A stretch of 64,000 nucleotides of DNA from Drosophila persimilis. Its lineage: Eukaryota; Arthropoda; Insecta; Diptera; Drosophilidae. The notes under the pieces are model-generated. The model ran no database searches and was not told where the DNA came from. It saw nothing but the letters and a program-made list of their open reading frames with translations. Where the stretch lies: contig NW_020825322.1 in the NCBI RefSeq assembly GCF_003286085.1, positions 1,612,001-1,676,000 of the forward strand, read 5' to 3'. The translations under genes and the position numbers were made by a program. Shown here piece after piece: positions 38,901 through 49,080 of this stretch (within the stretch, counting starts at the first letter, position 1; each line of letters starts with the position of its first letter).

Positions 38901-39306
38901 CGTCCGTGGCACTTGATCCGGTCCCGGCTATGCTGCTGACTTGCTGTTGATGCTGCTGCTGGTGATGGGGCTGTTGATGCTGATGATGATGCTGATGCGG
39001 ATACTGCTGCTGCTGCTGTTGTTGCTGCTGGGGGATGCGGCCCGCGAGCAGCTGATGATGTGCGGCTGTCGAGGGCAGCTCGTTGACGGTGCCATTGCTG
39101 TGACTGCCCCGATAGATGAGCTCCGTTTCGTTGGTCACCTGGCGCAGGGCGTGCAGGCCCGTGTGCGAGGCACTGCTGGCCATCCCCGAGGCACTGGCTC
39201 CACCTCCTCCTCCACCTCCACCTCCACCTCCACCACCGCTCCCATTCAGACCTGTGTAGTAGGCGCTGTTGGGGCGTTGGGTGTGCTGTATCTGCGGCCC
39301 GGCCAT
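18461..39306 (-). CDS. KChIP-like EF-hand calcium sensor (5 coding exons)
   Basis: The spliced product is 440 aa to the first stop. Exons are 39306-38574, 28868-28677, 24385-24312, 19319-19107 and 18571-18461; intron phases are 1, 1, 0, 0 and all join in frame. The first 244 residues are low complexity. The core (about 246-440) has the neuronal calcium sensor layout: a degenerate EF1 with a Cys-Pro (ECPTG, 286-290), EF2 loop 323-334, canonical EF3 loop 359-370 ([12 protein letters not shown]) and canonical EF4 loop 407-418 ([12 protein letters not shown]). The RYRPDSL segment, FFPQG and SMxxFD C-terminal block resemble KChIPs more than frequenin or neurocalcin. There is no N-terminal myristoylation glycine. 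Known for the family: KChIPs bind Kv4 (Shal) channel N-termini and tune their surface expression and inactivation in a calcium-dependent way. I infer the same role here. Flies have more than one KChIP-like locus and I cannot tell which this is. Confidence 0.92.
19107..19319 (-). CDS. KChIP-like gene, exon 4: EF-hand 3
   Basis: This is a 213-nt exon (71 codons), phase 0 at both ends. The acceptor is TGCCACAG before 19319 and the donor is CAG|GTATGT at 19107/19106. It encodes [20 protein letters not shown], the canonical EF3 ([12 protein letters not shown]), and the EF3-EF4 linker ending KVEQIFQ. The linker has an acidic stretch ([11 protein letters not shown]) where mammalian KChIPs also carry a variable insertion. 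Confidence 0.94.
19320..24311 (-). other. Intron 3 of the KChIP-like gene
   Basis: About 5.0 kb between exons 3 and 4. It contains microsatellites and no frame with coding bias. Confidence 0.8.
21329..21358. repeat. (GT)n microsatellite
   Basis: A pure GT run in intron 3. Other GT/CA runs of similar size are at about 7394-7415, 30894-30913, 32414-32437, 46306-46351, 58852-58868, 59176-59193, 59230-59253 and 59588-59608. Confidence 0.88.
24312..24385 (-). CDS. KChIP-like gene, exon 3: EF-hand 2 (first part)
   Basis: This is a short 74-nt exon. The acceptor is ACAACAG before 24385 and the donor is GAG|GTGAGT at 24312/24311. CC completes Ala309 (G|CC) and is followed by 24 codons, [20 protein letters not shown] then VSFE. 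It holds most of the EF2 loop ([12 protein letters not shown]), whose last residue comes from the next exon. Position 12 of the loop is Asp where Glu is usual. Confidence 0.9.
24488..24509. repeat. (TGGC)n microsatellite
   Basis: Five TGGC units just upstream (on the minus strand) of the exon 3 acceptor. A similar (TGCC)n run is at 55178-55199. Confidence 0.88.
24864..24928. repeat. (GGGGCT)n minisatellite
   Basis: About ten hexamer units of GGGGCT with GTGGCT, GGGGAT and GGGCTA variants, in intron 2. Confidence 0.85.
27771..27839. repeat. (CTC)n trinucleotide repeat
   Basis: A 69-bp run of CTC with CTT and CGC interruptions, followed by ATC repeats. The long Arg-only minus frame over it is an artefact of the repeat. 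Confidence 0.88.
28677..28868 (-). CDS. KChIP-like gene, exon 2: start of EF-hand core
   Basis: 192 nt. The acceptor is TTAATTGCAG at 28869-28878, and the exon opens with AT that completes Asp245 (G|AT) from exon 1. It encodes [17 protein letters not shown], then the EF1 region, ending FFPQG plus one base. EF1 is degenerate with Cys287-Pro288, as in all neuronal calcium sensors, so it should not bind calcium. The 3' donor is G|GTTCGT, a poor match to GTRAGT, but it is the only join that gives [16 protein letters not shown] as expected for the family. Confidence 0.9.
31281..31462. repeat. Near-perfect 92-bp tandem duplication
   Basis: The segment from CCCAAATGCAGG to GTAGTCATGAA occurs twice with a period of 92 bp (31281-31370 and 31373-31462). 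I see one mismatch, GGGATT against GGCATT. It lies inside intron 1 of the KChIP-like gene and contains no ORF. Such low divergence points to a recent duplication. Confidence 0.92.
36210..36346. repeat. Diverged 90-bp-period duplication
   Basis: CAATTAGTGTTGCAGGCGAA with its AAATGGCTAGAAA tail (36210-36256) resembles CAATTAATGTTGCAAAGCGA with AAATGGTAGGAAA (36300-36346). Several substitutions and small indels make this an old local duplication in intron 1. Confidence 0.55.
36906..36937. repeat. (GGGGCAGCA)n minisatellite
   Basis: Three to four 9-bp units in intron 1. Similar short arrays are CCAGCCAC units at about 56243-56275, GGCTGA at about 58239-58262 and GGTGGGC at about 62199-62221. Confidence 0.8.
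38574..39306 (-). CDS. KChIP-like gene, exon 1 (coding): long N-terminus
   Basis: It encodes residues 1-244 plus one base, ending at donor G|GTAAGC. The ATG at 39306 is the first in-frame ATG after an in-frame TAA near 39576. The protein has Gly13 (24-36), a Gln run (93-101) followed by a His/Gln stretch to about 122, a second Gly/Ser patch (146-158), a more ordered block around 162-192 ([21 protein letters not shown]), and a basic, probably amphipathic end (215-237, [14 protein letters not shown] then LISYLRNLF) just before the EF-hand core. Mammalian KChIP isoforms also differ by alternative N-terminal exons joined to a common core, so this is probably one of several first exons. The others are not identified here. 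The basic end could contact membrane or the channel, which is inference. Confidence 0.85.
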
Positions 39307-39573
39307 GACGATGTTGTGTGGGTCTCTGTGGCAGCTCTTCCGTCCCTCTGTATGTCTCTGGCTCTGGCTCTGGCTCTGGCTGTGGCGTGGCTCAAGCTCT
39401 GGATCTAGCGCTGGATGGTGATGCTCGGCTCTCTAGTTGTGGACGGGGCTCTGCTTTGGCTGGTAGTTGTTTAGTAGTTTTAATTGTAGCATTCTGGCCA
39501 TTCACATGGTTACAGCTGGCTGGGTTAGGTTGAGGCTGAGGCTGAGGCGTTTTGGGGCGAGTGGGGTTAAGCG

Positions 39574-39612
39574 TTAGCCGGCCTTGAGGCGCCGCGTCGA
39601 GTCTCTCGGCAT
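39574..39612 (-). promoter_or_regulatory. Possible upstream ORF and 5' UTR splice acceptor of the KChIP-like gene
   Basis: On the minus strand a pyrimidine-rich stretch (TTTACTCGCTTCTCGCAG) ends at 39613 and could be the acceptor of a 5' UTR intron. The sequence that follows begins ATG and encodes a 12-codon ORF, MPRDSTRRLKAG, closed by TAA. It is in frame with the main ATG 306 nt downstream. If transcribed it could act as an upstream ORF. Both the splice site and the uORF rest on local sequence only. Confidence 0.35.
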
Positions 39613-40020
39613 CTGCGAGAAGCGAGTAAACAAAGACAGAAACATACCAATAAACGACTGCATCAGCAAATTATTCTTCAAAATTTCTGAATTTTCAATG
39701 CCAGCAGCGTTGCATTTTGTACTAGTGTGCGTTAGAGAGTATGTATGTGTGTGCATATGTGTGGATGTGTGTGTGAGTTATTAAGCTCGTGCAAGCAGCT
39801 ATTGTATGTAATCCCAAACGTAAACAGATTACACTTTCAATACACAAATTAATCGAATAAAGATTGTTGATCGATTGAACGATAGCCACCCAAATCTGTA
39901 ACCAATTCTTATAGAAACTCCCCATAACCCCCATAGCACGAATGAGAACATTTTGCCAGCATAGAGTAGGCTTTGAAATGTTTTTTTGGTTGCTGTCAGT
40001 TGTAGGAACGACTGTGTAGG

Positions 40021-40055
40021 TCAGTTTCGGGGCTAACCTTAGACTGAACAGTTCA
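40021..40055 (+). promoter_or_regulatory. Initiator plus DPE-like core promoter
   Basis: TCAGTT at 40021-40026 matches the fly initiator TCAKTY with +1 at 40023. AGTTCA at 40050-40055 starts exactly at +28 and matches the DPE consensus RGWYVT at five of six positions. No TATA box is evident. It would give a 152-nt 5' UTR for the small gene at 40175. The motif assignment is made by eye. Confidence 0.35.
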
Positions 40056-40174
40056 GGAAATTTAAAAAATTCAAAATTTGTTGTGCGGCATTTTTGGTTT
40101 TTTGTTTTTTTTAACTTTTGTTTGTTCAAAATTAGTTCAACGCCTGTTCCTCGTTGGCCGCCACTCGTAACACC

Positions 40175-40582
40175 ATGACGGACGACAAGCCCTTCAATCC
40201 GTTCTACATTGGCCCGCACCCGAGCAAGGCCTGCGCCATCCCCGAGATCGCCGGCCAGCAGTGCTCCCCCAACTGCGCAGAGAAGCCCACGGCATCGGGA
40301 CAGCACCCCCCCCAAACTGCCCCCGGCGGAGGCATCCTCATCGTGGGCATAAGCGGACCCGGGGGCGGAATGGCCAACATCTACAGCACCGGCCAGATAT
40401 CAAAGGCTACAGGCGCACCTGGGCAATCGCTTAGCACCAATTCCGGAGTACCAATCTCGGTCGGTACAGCCAAGCCTGGCCCATCCCTGGCCGCTAATGC
40501 CGGACCAAATTCAGCTAAAAAAGTCTGCCAACCCTATCCCTGCATGGAGACCAAAAATAACAGCGGTCCCGGCTGTGAATAA
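40175..40582 (+). CDS. Small single-exon gene, 135-aa Gly/Pro/Cys-containing protein, unknown family
   Basis: The start is the ATG at 40175 in CACCATGAC. The frame is open upstream to a TAG at 40133, but only non-ATG codons lie before this one. Codon use is strongly G/C-ending (GAC GAC AAG CCC TTC), which is good evidence for translation. The protein begins MTDDKPFNPFYIGPHPSKAC and has a Gly/Pro/Ser/Thr-rich middle. It has six cysteines in two groups of three (20, 30, 34 and 118, 123, 134). There is no signal peptide, membrane segment or recognised domain. An AATAAA lies 76 nt past the stop. It is divergent from the KChIP-like gene, with the two ATGs about 870 bp apart. Small intronless genes beside neural genes in flies are often testis-expressed, but nothing in the sequence proves that. 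Confidence 0.8.
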   Translation: MTDDKPFNPFYIGPHPSKACAIPEIAGQQCSPNCAEKPTASGQHPPQTAPGGGILIVGISGPGGGMANIYSTGQISKATGAPGQSLSTNSGVPISVGTAKPGPSLAANAGPNSAKKVCQPYPCMETKNNSGPGCE

Positions 40583-40657
40583 TCAACAGAACAGAACCCC
40601 GCCACACCTACACTTTCCAGCAAGTAATTCCACCAAAGTTAGCCCCGAAGCAAAGAC

Positions 40658-40663
40658 AATAAA
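40658..40663 (+). terminator. Polyadenylation signal AATAAA
   Basis: A canonical AATAAA lies 76 nt after the TAA of the small gene, consistent with a short 3' UTR ending near 40680. Confidence 0.6.
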
Positions 40664-43600
40664 CCAGAAATAAGTCCGCAATAGTAGTGTTTTTCTTGAA
40701 AATGAGAGTACCATAAGAGTCATGGTTCCCCCTCCATCTTTTCCTCGAGCCGGACTAATGTTGAAGGAAGGAACGAGGATCTGATTTGACTGCAGCATCA
40801 TTCCACGAAAGCATGTCCTCGCCTGGGAAAAATTATAGCTTCCACTCACACAAAGACCGAGTGCTATAAACTCCCTTGCCTGAGCCCCGAATACACCCCG
40901 AAATGCCACTGATGGAACCTCTGAATATTCAGTTTTTCAATAGATTTCTAAAAGTGCAAAAAGTGGTATACCTAAGCAGCATAAATCAGTAGAAGCTAAG
41001 CTCGAAAGTGCAACAATGAAAACGCACCGAGAGGAATCCCATTTGGGGAGTGTTATTTTCAAAGGAATGCCTTGCTTTGCAGCCGTTTCGATGGATTTTG
41101 GCCATTTGCATCATTTATGGTTCGATGGCAACTGCAAATGGATCAACAGGAGCACCAGTAGAAGCACATGGTTCGTGGCTCGGGGCCCGGGGCCCGTGCC
41201 CGTCCTGCTAGGAGTCTATCGAACGTATTGCCCTTTGCAAATTCAATGAAGTAAAAATGTATTATTTATTGATAGACTTATGCAGGTGCACAACAGCAGA
41301 AGCATCAACGGCAGGAGTTGCACAGTTTATGGCTGCATCCTTCGATGAAGACAGACCTATATACATGCATACACATGCATACACATGCATACATGTATGT
41401 GTGCGAGTGTGTGTCGATGTGTGCTCGTATTTGTCCCGGTACTTGGGAAAATTGCTGCCGCTGGTGCTGCTTTCCTTGGAAGCACCTGTTTACCGAATGA
41501 TTTATGCATTTTACCCATTTTGCTGTCGACGTTTGCACGCGCAACAAAACTAACAGGCTGCACCAACAACACTAACAAAAACAGTTAATGTGATTTTCTT
41601 GTTAAATGCAAGTCGCGGGAAAAATGGTGCACTTTGCTGTCTGTGTTTACTTTCCCCCGCGCGGGGTCCCCCCCGGGTCCCCCGATGGTCGTCGGTTTGT
41701 TAAGCTCTTTAAGTAATTTTGAGATTTTGGGAGGGGTTCCTAAGAGGGGTTCACAGCTAAGATCTTTTATTCAACTTTTGATGATACCTGTTTTCTGGCA
41801 GCAAAACCCTTAAATCAACCCGAAACCGCACTCCCATTTCCACTGTATTTAAATTTCATGAGTACTGGAGGTGCCTGAATGGCTCTCAATACGAATGAGT
41901 GTGTGTGGGCCAATTCCATTTGGCCACATTTCCAACTGTCAACAGATCGAGTGCAGCGGCAATAAGGGAAAAAGGAAAGGACAATGACAGCGTCGTAGTC
42001 GAGGGAGAAACTTAATTTATTGAAATGTCGGAAATGTAAGCGTTAAATGCGCCGCCGCACGAATGCGACGAATGTAAAAACAAAGCATAAATATCTATTA
42101 AAATGAGATTGAAATAAATTACAATTTACAGAGGAGCGCCATGCGAATCGAGGGAATGGAAATGTCCCGAAGTAGCAGTAGAAGTAGAAGTAGAAGGAGC
42201 ACGCAATTACCTCTCCATTCCAGCCACTTCGAGCCTTCGTTCCTTCGTTCCGCAAGTGAAGGTCAGGTGGCAGTCTCGGGCTGGCTTAAGCCTGCCCAGG
42301 CATTGGATTGCAGGGCAAACACTTCGATGGCTGGGAGGAAAATCAACGATGTGAACAGAGGGAAATTAAGTGCAAGCACGGGTACAAGTACAAGTACAAG
42401 TACAAGTATAAGCCCGGGTATGGGGCTGGCCATGGACAAAAGGACTCGCATACTTACGAGTTGACGCACTTAAGCGTGAGGCTGGAGCTGAGGCTGAGGC
42501 TGCGGCACCGATTGCTATGAAAATGGAAACGGCAGAACCGAAACGGTAAAGGAAATGAAGCTGAACTTTATTATAACAATACACAATAATCGTGTGCAAG
42601 CTTCATTTTATGCTCCTCCTGATTTCCTCTCTCTCTGCCTCTGCCCCTGCCTCTGCCTCCGTCTTCGCATTTTCCTGCTTCCGCCTGCTACCTCATCCTT
42701 TTGATGATTTTGATGAAGTGTGGCGGAAAAAGGAAAGCGGATACGCCGCTCCAAAGGTAAACTGCAGCGGAAGCAAGCCCTCACAAAATGGTGATGGAAA
42801 CAAATGCATACGATGCGATACTTTTGCAGCTTGTTCGCGGTAAATGATCGACTCAGGGGAGATACCCTGTTGCCACAGCCAGACATCAAGTGTGCTTAAA
42901 GTTTGAGAATCGAATGACAACCCCAAACCCCACCCAGTTCGGGAGAATATGCCATTAATGGCCCAGGAAGATGCGAGTACGAGTGGATGCTAATTGATTG
43001 CAGACGAGCAAATTTCTCCCAGTGCATGCACGTACATTGTACGGCAAGGCGCTTAACTAAACAAGCAGAAAACGTGCAGTCAGGCGACAACTGCACTCCT
43101 CCTCTGCCAACCACCGACCACCCACCACCCACCGCCCTATTCCCCCGCATTCCCTTCATTGCCCGCTGCGGTAACAGCGCCACTGCTACTCCGGTGCTCC
43201 TTCGTCACGAAATCCCAGTAAAATGTCAAGTGCACTTCCAGCAGCAGGAGCAACAGCAGCAACAGCAGCAGTAGTATACTTGAACCTCCTCCGCCTTCGC
43301 TAGCCTCACGCTGCTCTTGCTGCATCCTGCATTCCCGATAGCCTTGCCAAGGCTACCTTGTCGCTCTCCTCGCGGCGCCACACCACCACTTCCTGGACTG
43401 AGCTTCAGGTTGGAGCGGGAGCTGGAGCTTCAGCTGGAGCCAAGCAGCGTATCTATAAGTATGCGCAATATTCAAACGGGAAGGTAAAAGGAAATTGGAT
43501 TTTTGTTGACATTATTTTACAAATATCCGGACCACACAAACACTAGCAACAATGGACTTTGGCGGAGTCACTTTGGTCAGTGCCACTCTCGTGTCGAGTC

Positions 43601-46600
43601 GAGTCGAGGCGAGGCGAGGATGATGATGATGCTTGCGACTGCTCCTCCAAGGACGACCACACCGGCTGCTCGTGCTTCTGCGGCACAGATTTTCCACACT
43701 GAAATATGTATTCCTCTCTTTGGCAGACCCCCACACATGCTGGGGCAAACATATCTTGGTTTTGCATAATAAATTGCGTTCCGTGTGCGAGAGGCTGGCA
43801 AAAGTGCCAGAAGACAATGGCAGTCGTCGAATCTGGAGATGTGGCAGCGGTACGCGTACCCGTAGATGGGTCTGAATCCATGGCATCTGCTGGCAGACAC
43901 TCCGAAAGCCCCCGCCTCCGCCTCCACTCTTTAGTGTGGAAAATTACGCAGATATTCACAAGCTTAACGAAAGCTCCTTTCAATTCAGAAACTCGCATAT
44001 ATTTCTTAATAATTTCCAACTGAATTCCCATTTTATTTGGATTAGTTCCTCTCGTTTTGTTCTATCTGTTAGCGTTAGTGGCCATCCTCTGGTCGATCCA
44101 ATTGTTTCATTTGTTTCATTTGGAGATTGGCTCTTTCTCTGCCTCCCTTTTCTCTTCCTCTTTCAGTATAAAGGAAACTGCAGGAAAACTCGGCTGGGCA
44201 TAGGGAAAGTGCGCTTTATGCTCCTGAATCCTGAATCCTGAATCTGTTTTGGTTTTTCGAGTGCCTCCGGCTGCTGCTGAAAGCAGAAACCAATCAAATT
44301 TCCATGTTTGATTTATTTGATGAAAAATGTTGCATGCGCTTTGGTGTTTCGCTCTCTTTCGGCTTTTTTGGCATTTTGTGAATGCGAATGGGAATGTGCC
44401 CCGCCTTGCCTGGGCTTGCCGCAAAGCAACGCCGCTTTGTTTTGGGGGCAATTTTGGTTGCTTGGTGCCTGGTGACATGGAAGGACTGCAAATTGTGTGC
44501 TGGAACACACACACACACACAGAGCCAGTTGGAGAGGATAAAACACGCACTCTTACAATCAAGTACCGTTAGACAGTCAGTGGGTGGAGGGGGGTAGTCA
44601 GTGAGTCGGTCGCTGCCTCGGTCTCGAGAGCCCACAGAATGTAAAACAAATCGCCGAAGGCGCTGCGGCGCTGATGAGGTTGGTTATCGCCGTGGCACCA
44701 CCTCCCCCCTCCCCACACTCACACACACACACACACACCGACACACTAATATATGTACAGGCTTAGTGCGGTGACCACGGATAGTGGGGTTACGCCTGTG
44801 GACCCCCTAGCAGATATGCTCATTAATTTGAAATAAAATTACACATTTTTCTTTATTTTTTCAGGCGATAAAAAAAATCTCCTAAATTTGATCTTCCTTT
44901 TATTTGTATTTTCCCACCTTTGCTGCCAAACGAAAATGTTGTACATACATATATATGTGTATGTATGTATGTATCCGTCCCTTAATTTAATCTCCCGGTT
45001 GGCTTGGTCCCAGGCACATTTTTGTGCGTTTTTAAGCCACACAAATCCTTTGACTTTTACCGGATTAACGCAGGGAGGCAGCGTAAGCAAACAAAATGCA
45101 ATTTCGGGCTGCGAAAAAGTCTGCAAAATGTCTTTTTTTCACAGGTTGTAATCCATTTGATGGGGTTAACTTTTGGCAGTCTGGCAGTCAGTGTGTGCGG
45201 CTTGGCAGCCGTCAAAGTGCAAAATATGAGGCTCAAGCATCATCAGGATGGAAGGATGGAACGCACATGCGAGTATGTATGTGTAGGTATGTGTGTATGT
45301 GTGTGCCTCTGCAGTTGCTCAGGATGCACGTGAGTTTCTGCAATCTGTGGCACACTTTCGCAAAACGCTTCTCCCCCCGGTCGGCCCCCTCTGCTCCCTC
45401 TGTCCGCTCTTCCGCTGCGAATGATTTGTGGCTGCCCCATGCCTCATGTGGGTGGTTGTTGGCTGTCGGTTGTCGGTTGTTTGGACCGCGCGAATGAGTG
45501 GCAGAACAACAGCAGATGGCTGGCAACCCACCAAGTCAGCCAACTGTTTTCATAACCACAACCGAAGAGGGTGCCTCAGAGTTGCTTGAGAAGAAGTGAA
45601 GCAAGTCCCAGATATCCGCCTAGTATATACATATATGTACGTGGTATATGTGGCATATGTGTATTTTGTATAAATCAACTGAATATTCCATTGGAATTGT
45701 AAACAGGCTTCCGCTTGGAAGGCCTTAAAACTGTCTTTAAATGTATAAAAGGAACGGAAATGTTTTGGTTTTATTCCGATCTACACATGTATTTCTTTGG
45801 ACTTTATTTCCTAGAGTATCCCCCAGTCGTTTCCCAGCCCTATGCTGATTCATTTGCCTTAGTCCACGAGTTTTTGGCTGCGTTTTTCGCACGTTTATTT
45901 GCCAAAGCGAGAAAGCTCAAAACCTGAACTTGCCACCTGCTTTCCCAGCACCGGTCCCAGCACCGGCACCGGCTCGGGACCGCTATCCCCTGGCCATCCG
46001 CATATCCACCTGGCCTGAACCCCTATCCTGTTCTGCTCGCTCTCTCGCCTATCTGCAGCTTTGCTGCTCAGCTCTCCTGGCCCCTGTATTTATGGGCTTG
46101 CACGTGTTTCCGTCTGCCAGTGTCGCCATCATCATCATCATCTCGCCATTCCCATTCGCCATTGTGGCAACTTGAGAATCTTTTGGAAAATACAAAAAAA
46201 ATACAACAGAAAACCCACACACATGCACAGAGGGAAAACGTAGAGAAAGAACAGAAAATTCTGCCCGAGTGGGGTTTCATTTTCAAGTGTTTGCTTTTAC
46301 GTGTGCGTGTGTGTGCATGCGTGTGTGCGTGTGTGTGTGTGTGTGTGTGTGCGAGAGTAGTTTGTGAAACGTTTATTTTTCAGCTGTTGCTGGCGCTGCC
46401 GTGACATGGACACTCGCAAAATGGTTGGCCTGTCAACGACAAGGATGCCCCCAGTCAGTTATTTGCTTGCCAAGAGATGCAGACAAGGAGATCGAAAGAG
46501 AAGGAGATCGAAAGAGAGAGAGAGAGAGAGGGAGCTCTTGGTGGGAAAGGGGACGGGAGCTGGCGAGACTGTAGAAGAGTTGTAGAAGCTTTCTCGTTCA

Positions 46601-49044
46601 CTTTGGTGAGCTCTTTAGTCCGCAACAAAAACAATTTTCAATTGTTTCGTTCAAGAGATTCCACATTGATTGGAATCCGATTTGGCACAAATAACGAGAC
46701 AGGATGTGCCACAGTCCGTTTCAAGGCTATCAAGCTGCCGTTAGCATCGAAAGGGAAACGGAAACGCAACAGAGAAATAAACAGAAAGCCGCAAAGAAAG
46801 ATATTTGGCAAGCCTCGCCACTTGATGATGATTTGGTTTGACAAACGATTGAAGATTGCAAACGTTTCCGTTGAACGTTTTGCACTGAATTATATGTAAT
46901 ACCATATTACTTATGGCTGTCTTCCGATATCAATTATTTTCAGCCATCATTAAGAAACTCGAATATCAGAAAAATATTTCAATCAATCATAAACAGTACA
47001 CCGCCCTCAGAGCCGCCATCCAACCATCCAACCGCAGTGCCTTTTCCGTATATAGATTTTTGTCGACTGGGAAAGGACAAATTCAGGTCACAAAGTATCC
47101 CAGCCGAATCCCATCTGGGAGCAAGGCTTTTCCTAGCTCAGGGACTTAGCCACAAGTCCGTCTACGACAGGTGTATGCATTACCATCCCTCCCTTCCTCT
47201 CGCTCTTTCCGACTTACCAGTCTCTTGCCACCTGCTGGTGGCACGCACACATGTTATCAGACTTTAACTTTAATTCGAACGGGAATGGGGGGGGGGGGCT
47301 GGGTCGAAACCCGATTCGCGTGCAAAGCTCGTAAATTAATTTTTATATCCCTTTCAATTACTTTGGGGCTCGCTTGGAGAAAGGGATGGCTATGGTGATG
47401 GGGGAGGGGGAGGGGGATATGGATGAGAACCAACTATCAATGCATACTAATGAAAAACGAACACCGGGAGTCGAGGCCTCCGATTGCTTATCGGACAGGG
47501 GCGGTGCCTGATTTCATTTCCACATTTCCACAACATGGCCACAGGTCTCGACCTTTGCTAAATGGTCGCTCCTGTTCATACCCTGTTAGGAGGGTAATAT
47601 CTGCTGGCCAGGAAGTTGGCTATACTAAGTACTAAAACACCTCTTCTTTGAATGATTGAAACCTTTAGCTTTGGAGAAAACTGGTCCTTTATCTGTGGCC
47701 CACAAATCCTGCTCTGGTTTTTCTCACATTTTTTCCAGAGTTCGCTGCCCATTAAAGCGTGCCATGCCATCGAAATGGTATGGCTCCCTGGCTTAGAAAC
47801 TTTCGTGCGTAAGCTGCCATCAAGATTATGGTTTTGGGGAAAGGCAAAGCCAGAGAGAGAGAGTGCACTAGGACTTTCCCTGGGCCACAGGGGCAGGGTC
47901 GTGGAAGAGCCCAAAATTTGCCTACAGCCAACATTATATGTACTCTTAATCGGCTTCACCAAAAATGCAATAAAAAATACAAATAAAAATAATCTGTTCA
48001 TAAAGACACACACACAAACGAGAGGAAGAAAGGTGGTAGTAGTAGTAGAAGTAGCGGGGGCTACTTTACATAAATGCCACAGCTGTTTCCTTTTGCCAGC
48101 CACCCCACTGCCGCACCGCCGAGCGACCCGTGTGTTTCTTCATGGAAAGCATTTGAATTAATTATACTGAAAGTTGTGAAAATAGAAACTGTTTTGCACC
48201 TGATGCCTGACAAAAGCCTTGAGGAGTCTGCTGGGGGCGGATGAGGATGACTGGAGAAGCATCGTAGTTTTATCTCCGTGCGGGGTTCGAGGAGGAGGAG
48301 GAGGCCAGAGCCAAACCAACTCCACCCATTATCCCCCCATTCTCCCATTAAGTCTTGGACCTCGGTTGAGACACAGAACGGGCCACAGCTGAGATACGCG
48401 AAGAATTACTCATCCCTTGTCAGGACAAAGGGCACAGACAATGCTGTCCAAAATCTGTCTTTTATCAACCGCTTGCTAGCCATTAAAGTAAGAATAATTA
48501 TCCACTTTAATCAAAAGACTAAATCGCATAGATTTAGTTACAGAAATGTTTGTTTTACTGCGCAAGTAGGAGCTACCTTAGATTCCAGCTATCAACAAAC
48601 TCGATTATCCTTTCTCGAACTTATGGATGTCTTATCGCTGAGCTCTACTCGGATTGTGGGTTCAAGGGCCGCCGCCAGATACAATTGCATATGGACGGAA
48701 GGCAAAGCAATCTGAACTCTCACCCCGAAGTTTTTCCACCAATCAAAGGAGTCTGGAATTGAATTTTGGCTCACAAGAGATGGGAAATTCAAAAAATAGA
48801 AACACACAGATAAATGCGAAAATAGGAAATCCACAGGCGAGGTGGAGGAGGTCTGAGTCTGAGTCTGGGCCAAACAGATAGTGGGGCGTAGTCAGTCATC
48901 TCATCTCATAAATCTGGGCTTAAAGAGCGAAACCCAATTCGAAGACCCGCACAACAAGTTGCCTCACAATGGACGGAGGCCAATGCCGTTGACAGCAAAA
49001 ACTCACAAAAGATGAGGGCAGACGAGGGCATATGATGATGGGAT

Positions 49045-49080
49045 GGGTATGGGGATGGGGATGGGTATGGGGATGGGGAT
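49045..49080. repeat. 18-bp minisatellite, two perfect copies
   Basis: GGGTATGGGGATGGGGAT is present twice back to back, with GATGAT and CTG/ATG repeats just downstream (49110-49125). Confidence 0.85.

Noticed and set aside
38941..39408. Plus-strand frame opposite KChIP exon 1
   Set aside because: It is the antisense shadow of the Gln/Gly codon runs of exon 1.
39722..40315. 197-codon minus-strand frame across the start of the small plus-strand gene
   Set aside because: Its protein-like part lies antisense to the biased codons of the 135-aa gene, and the rest is A/T-rich with no bias.
48278..48715. 145-codon plus-strand frame
   Set aside because: No recognisable domain, poor codon bias and no promoter or poly(A) context.
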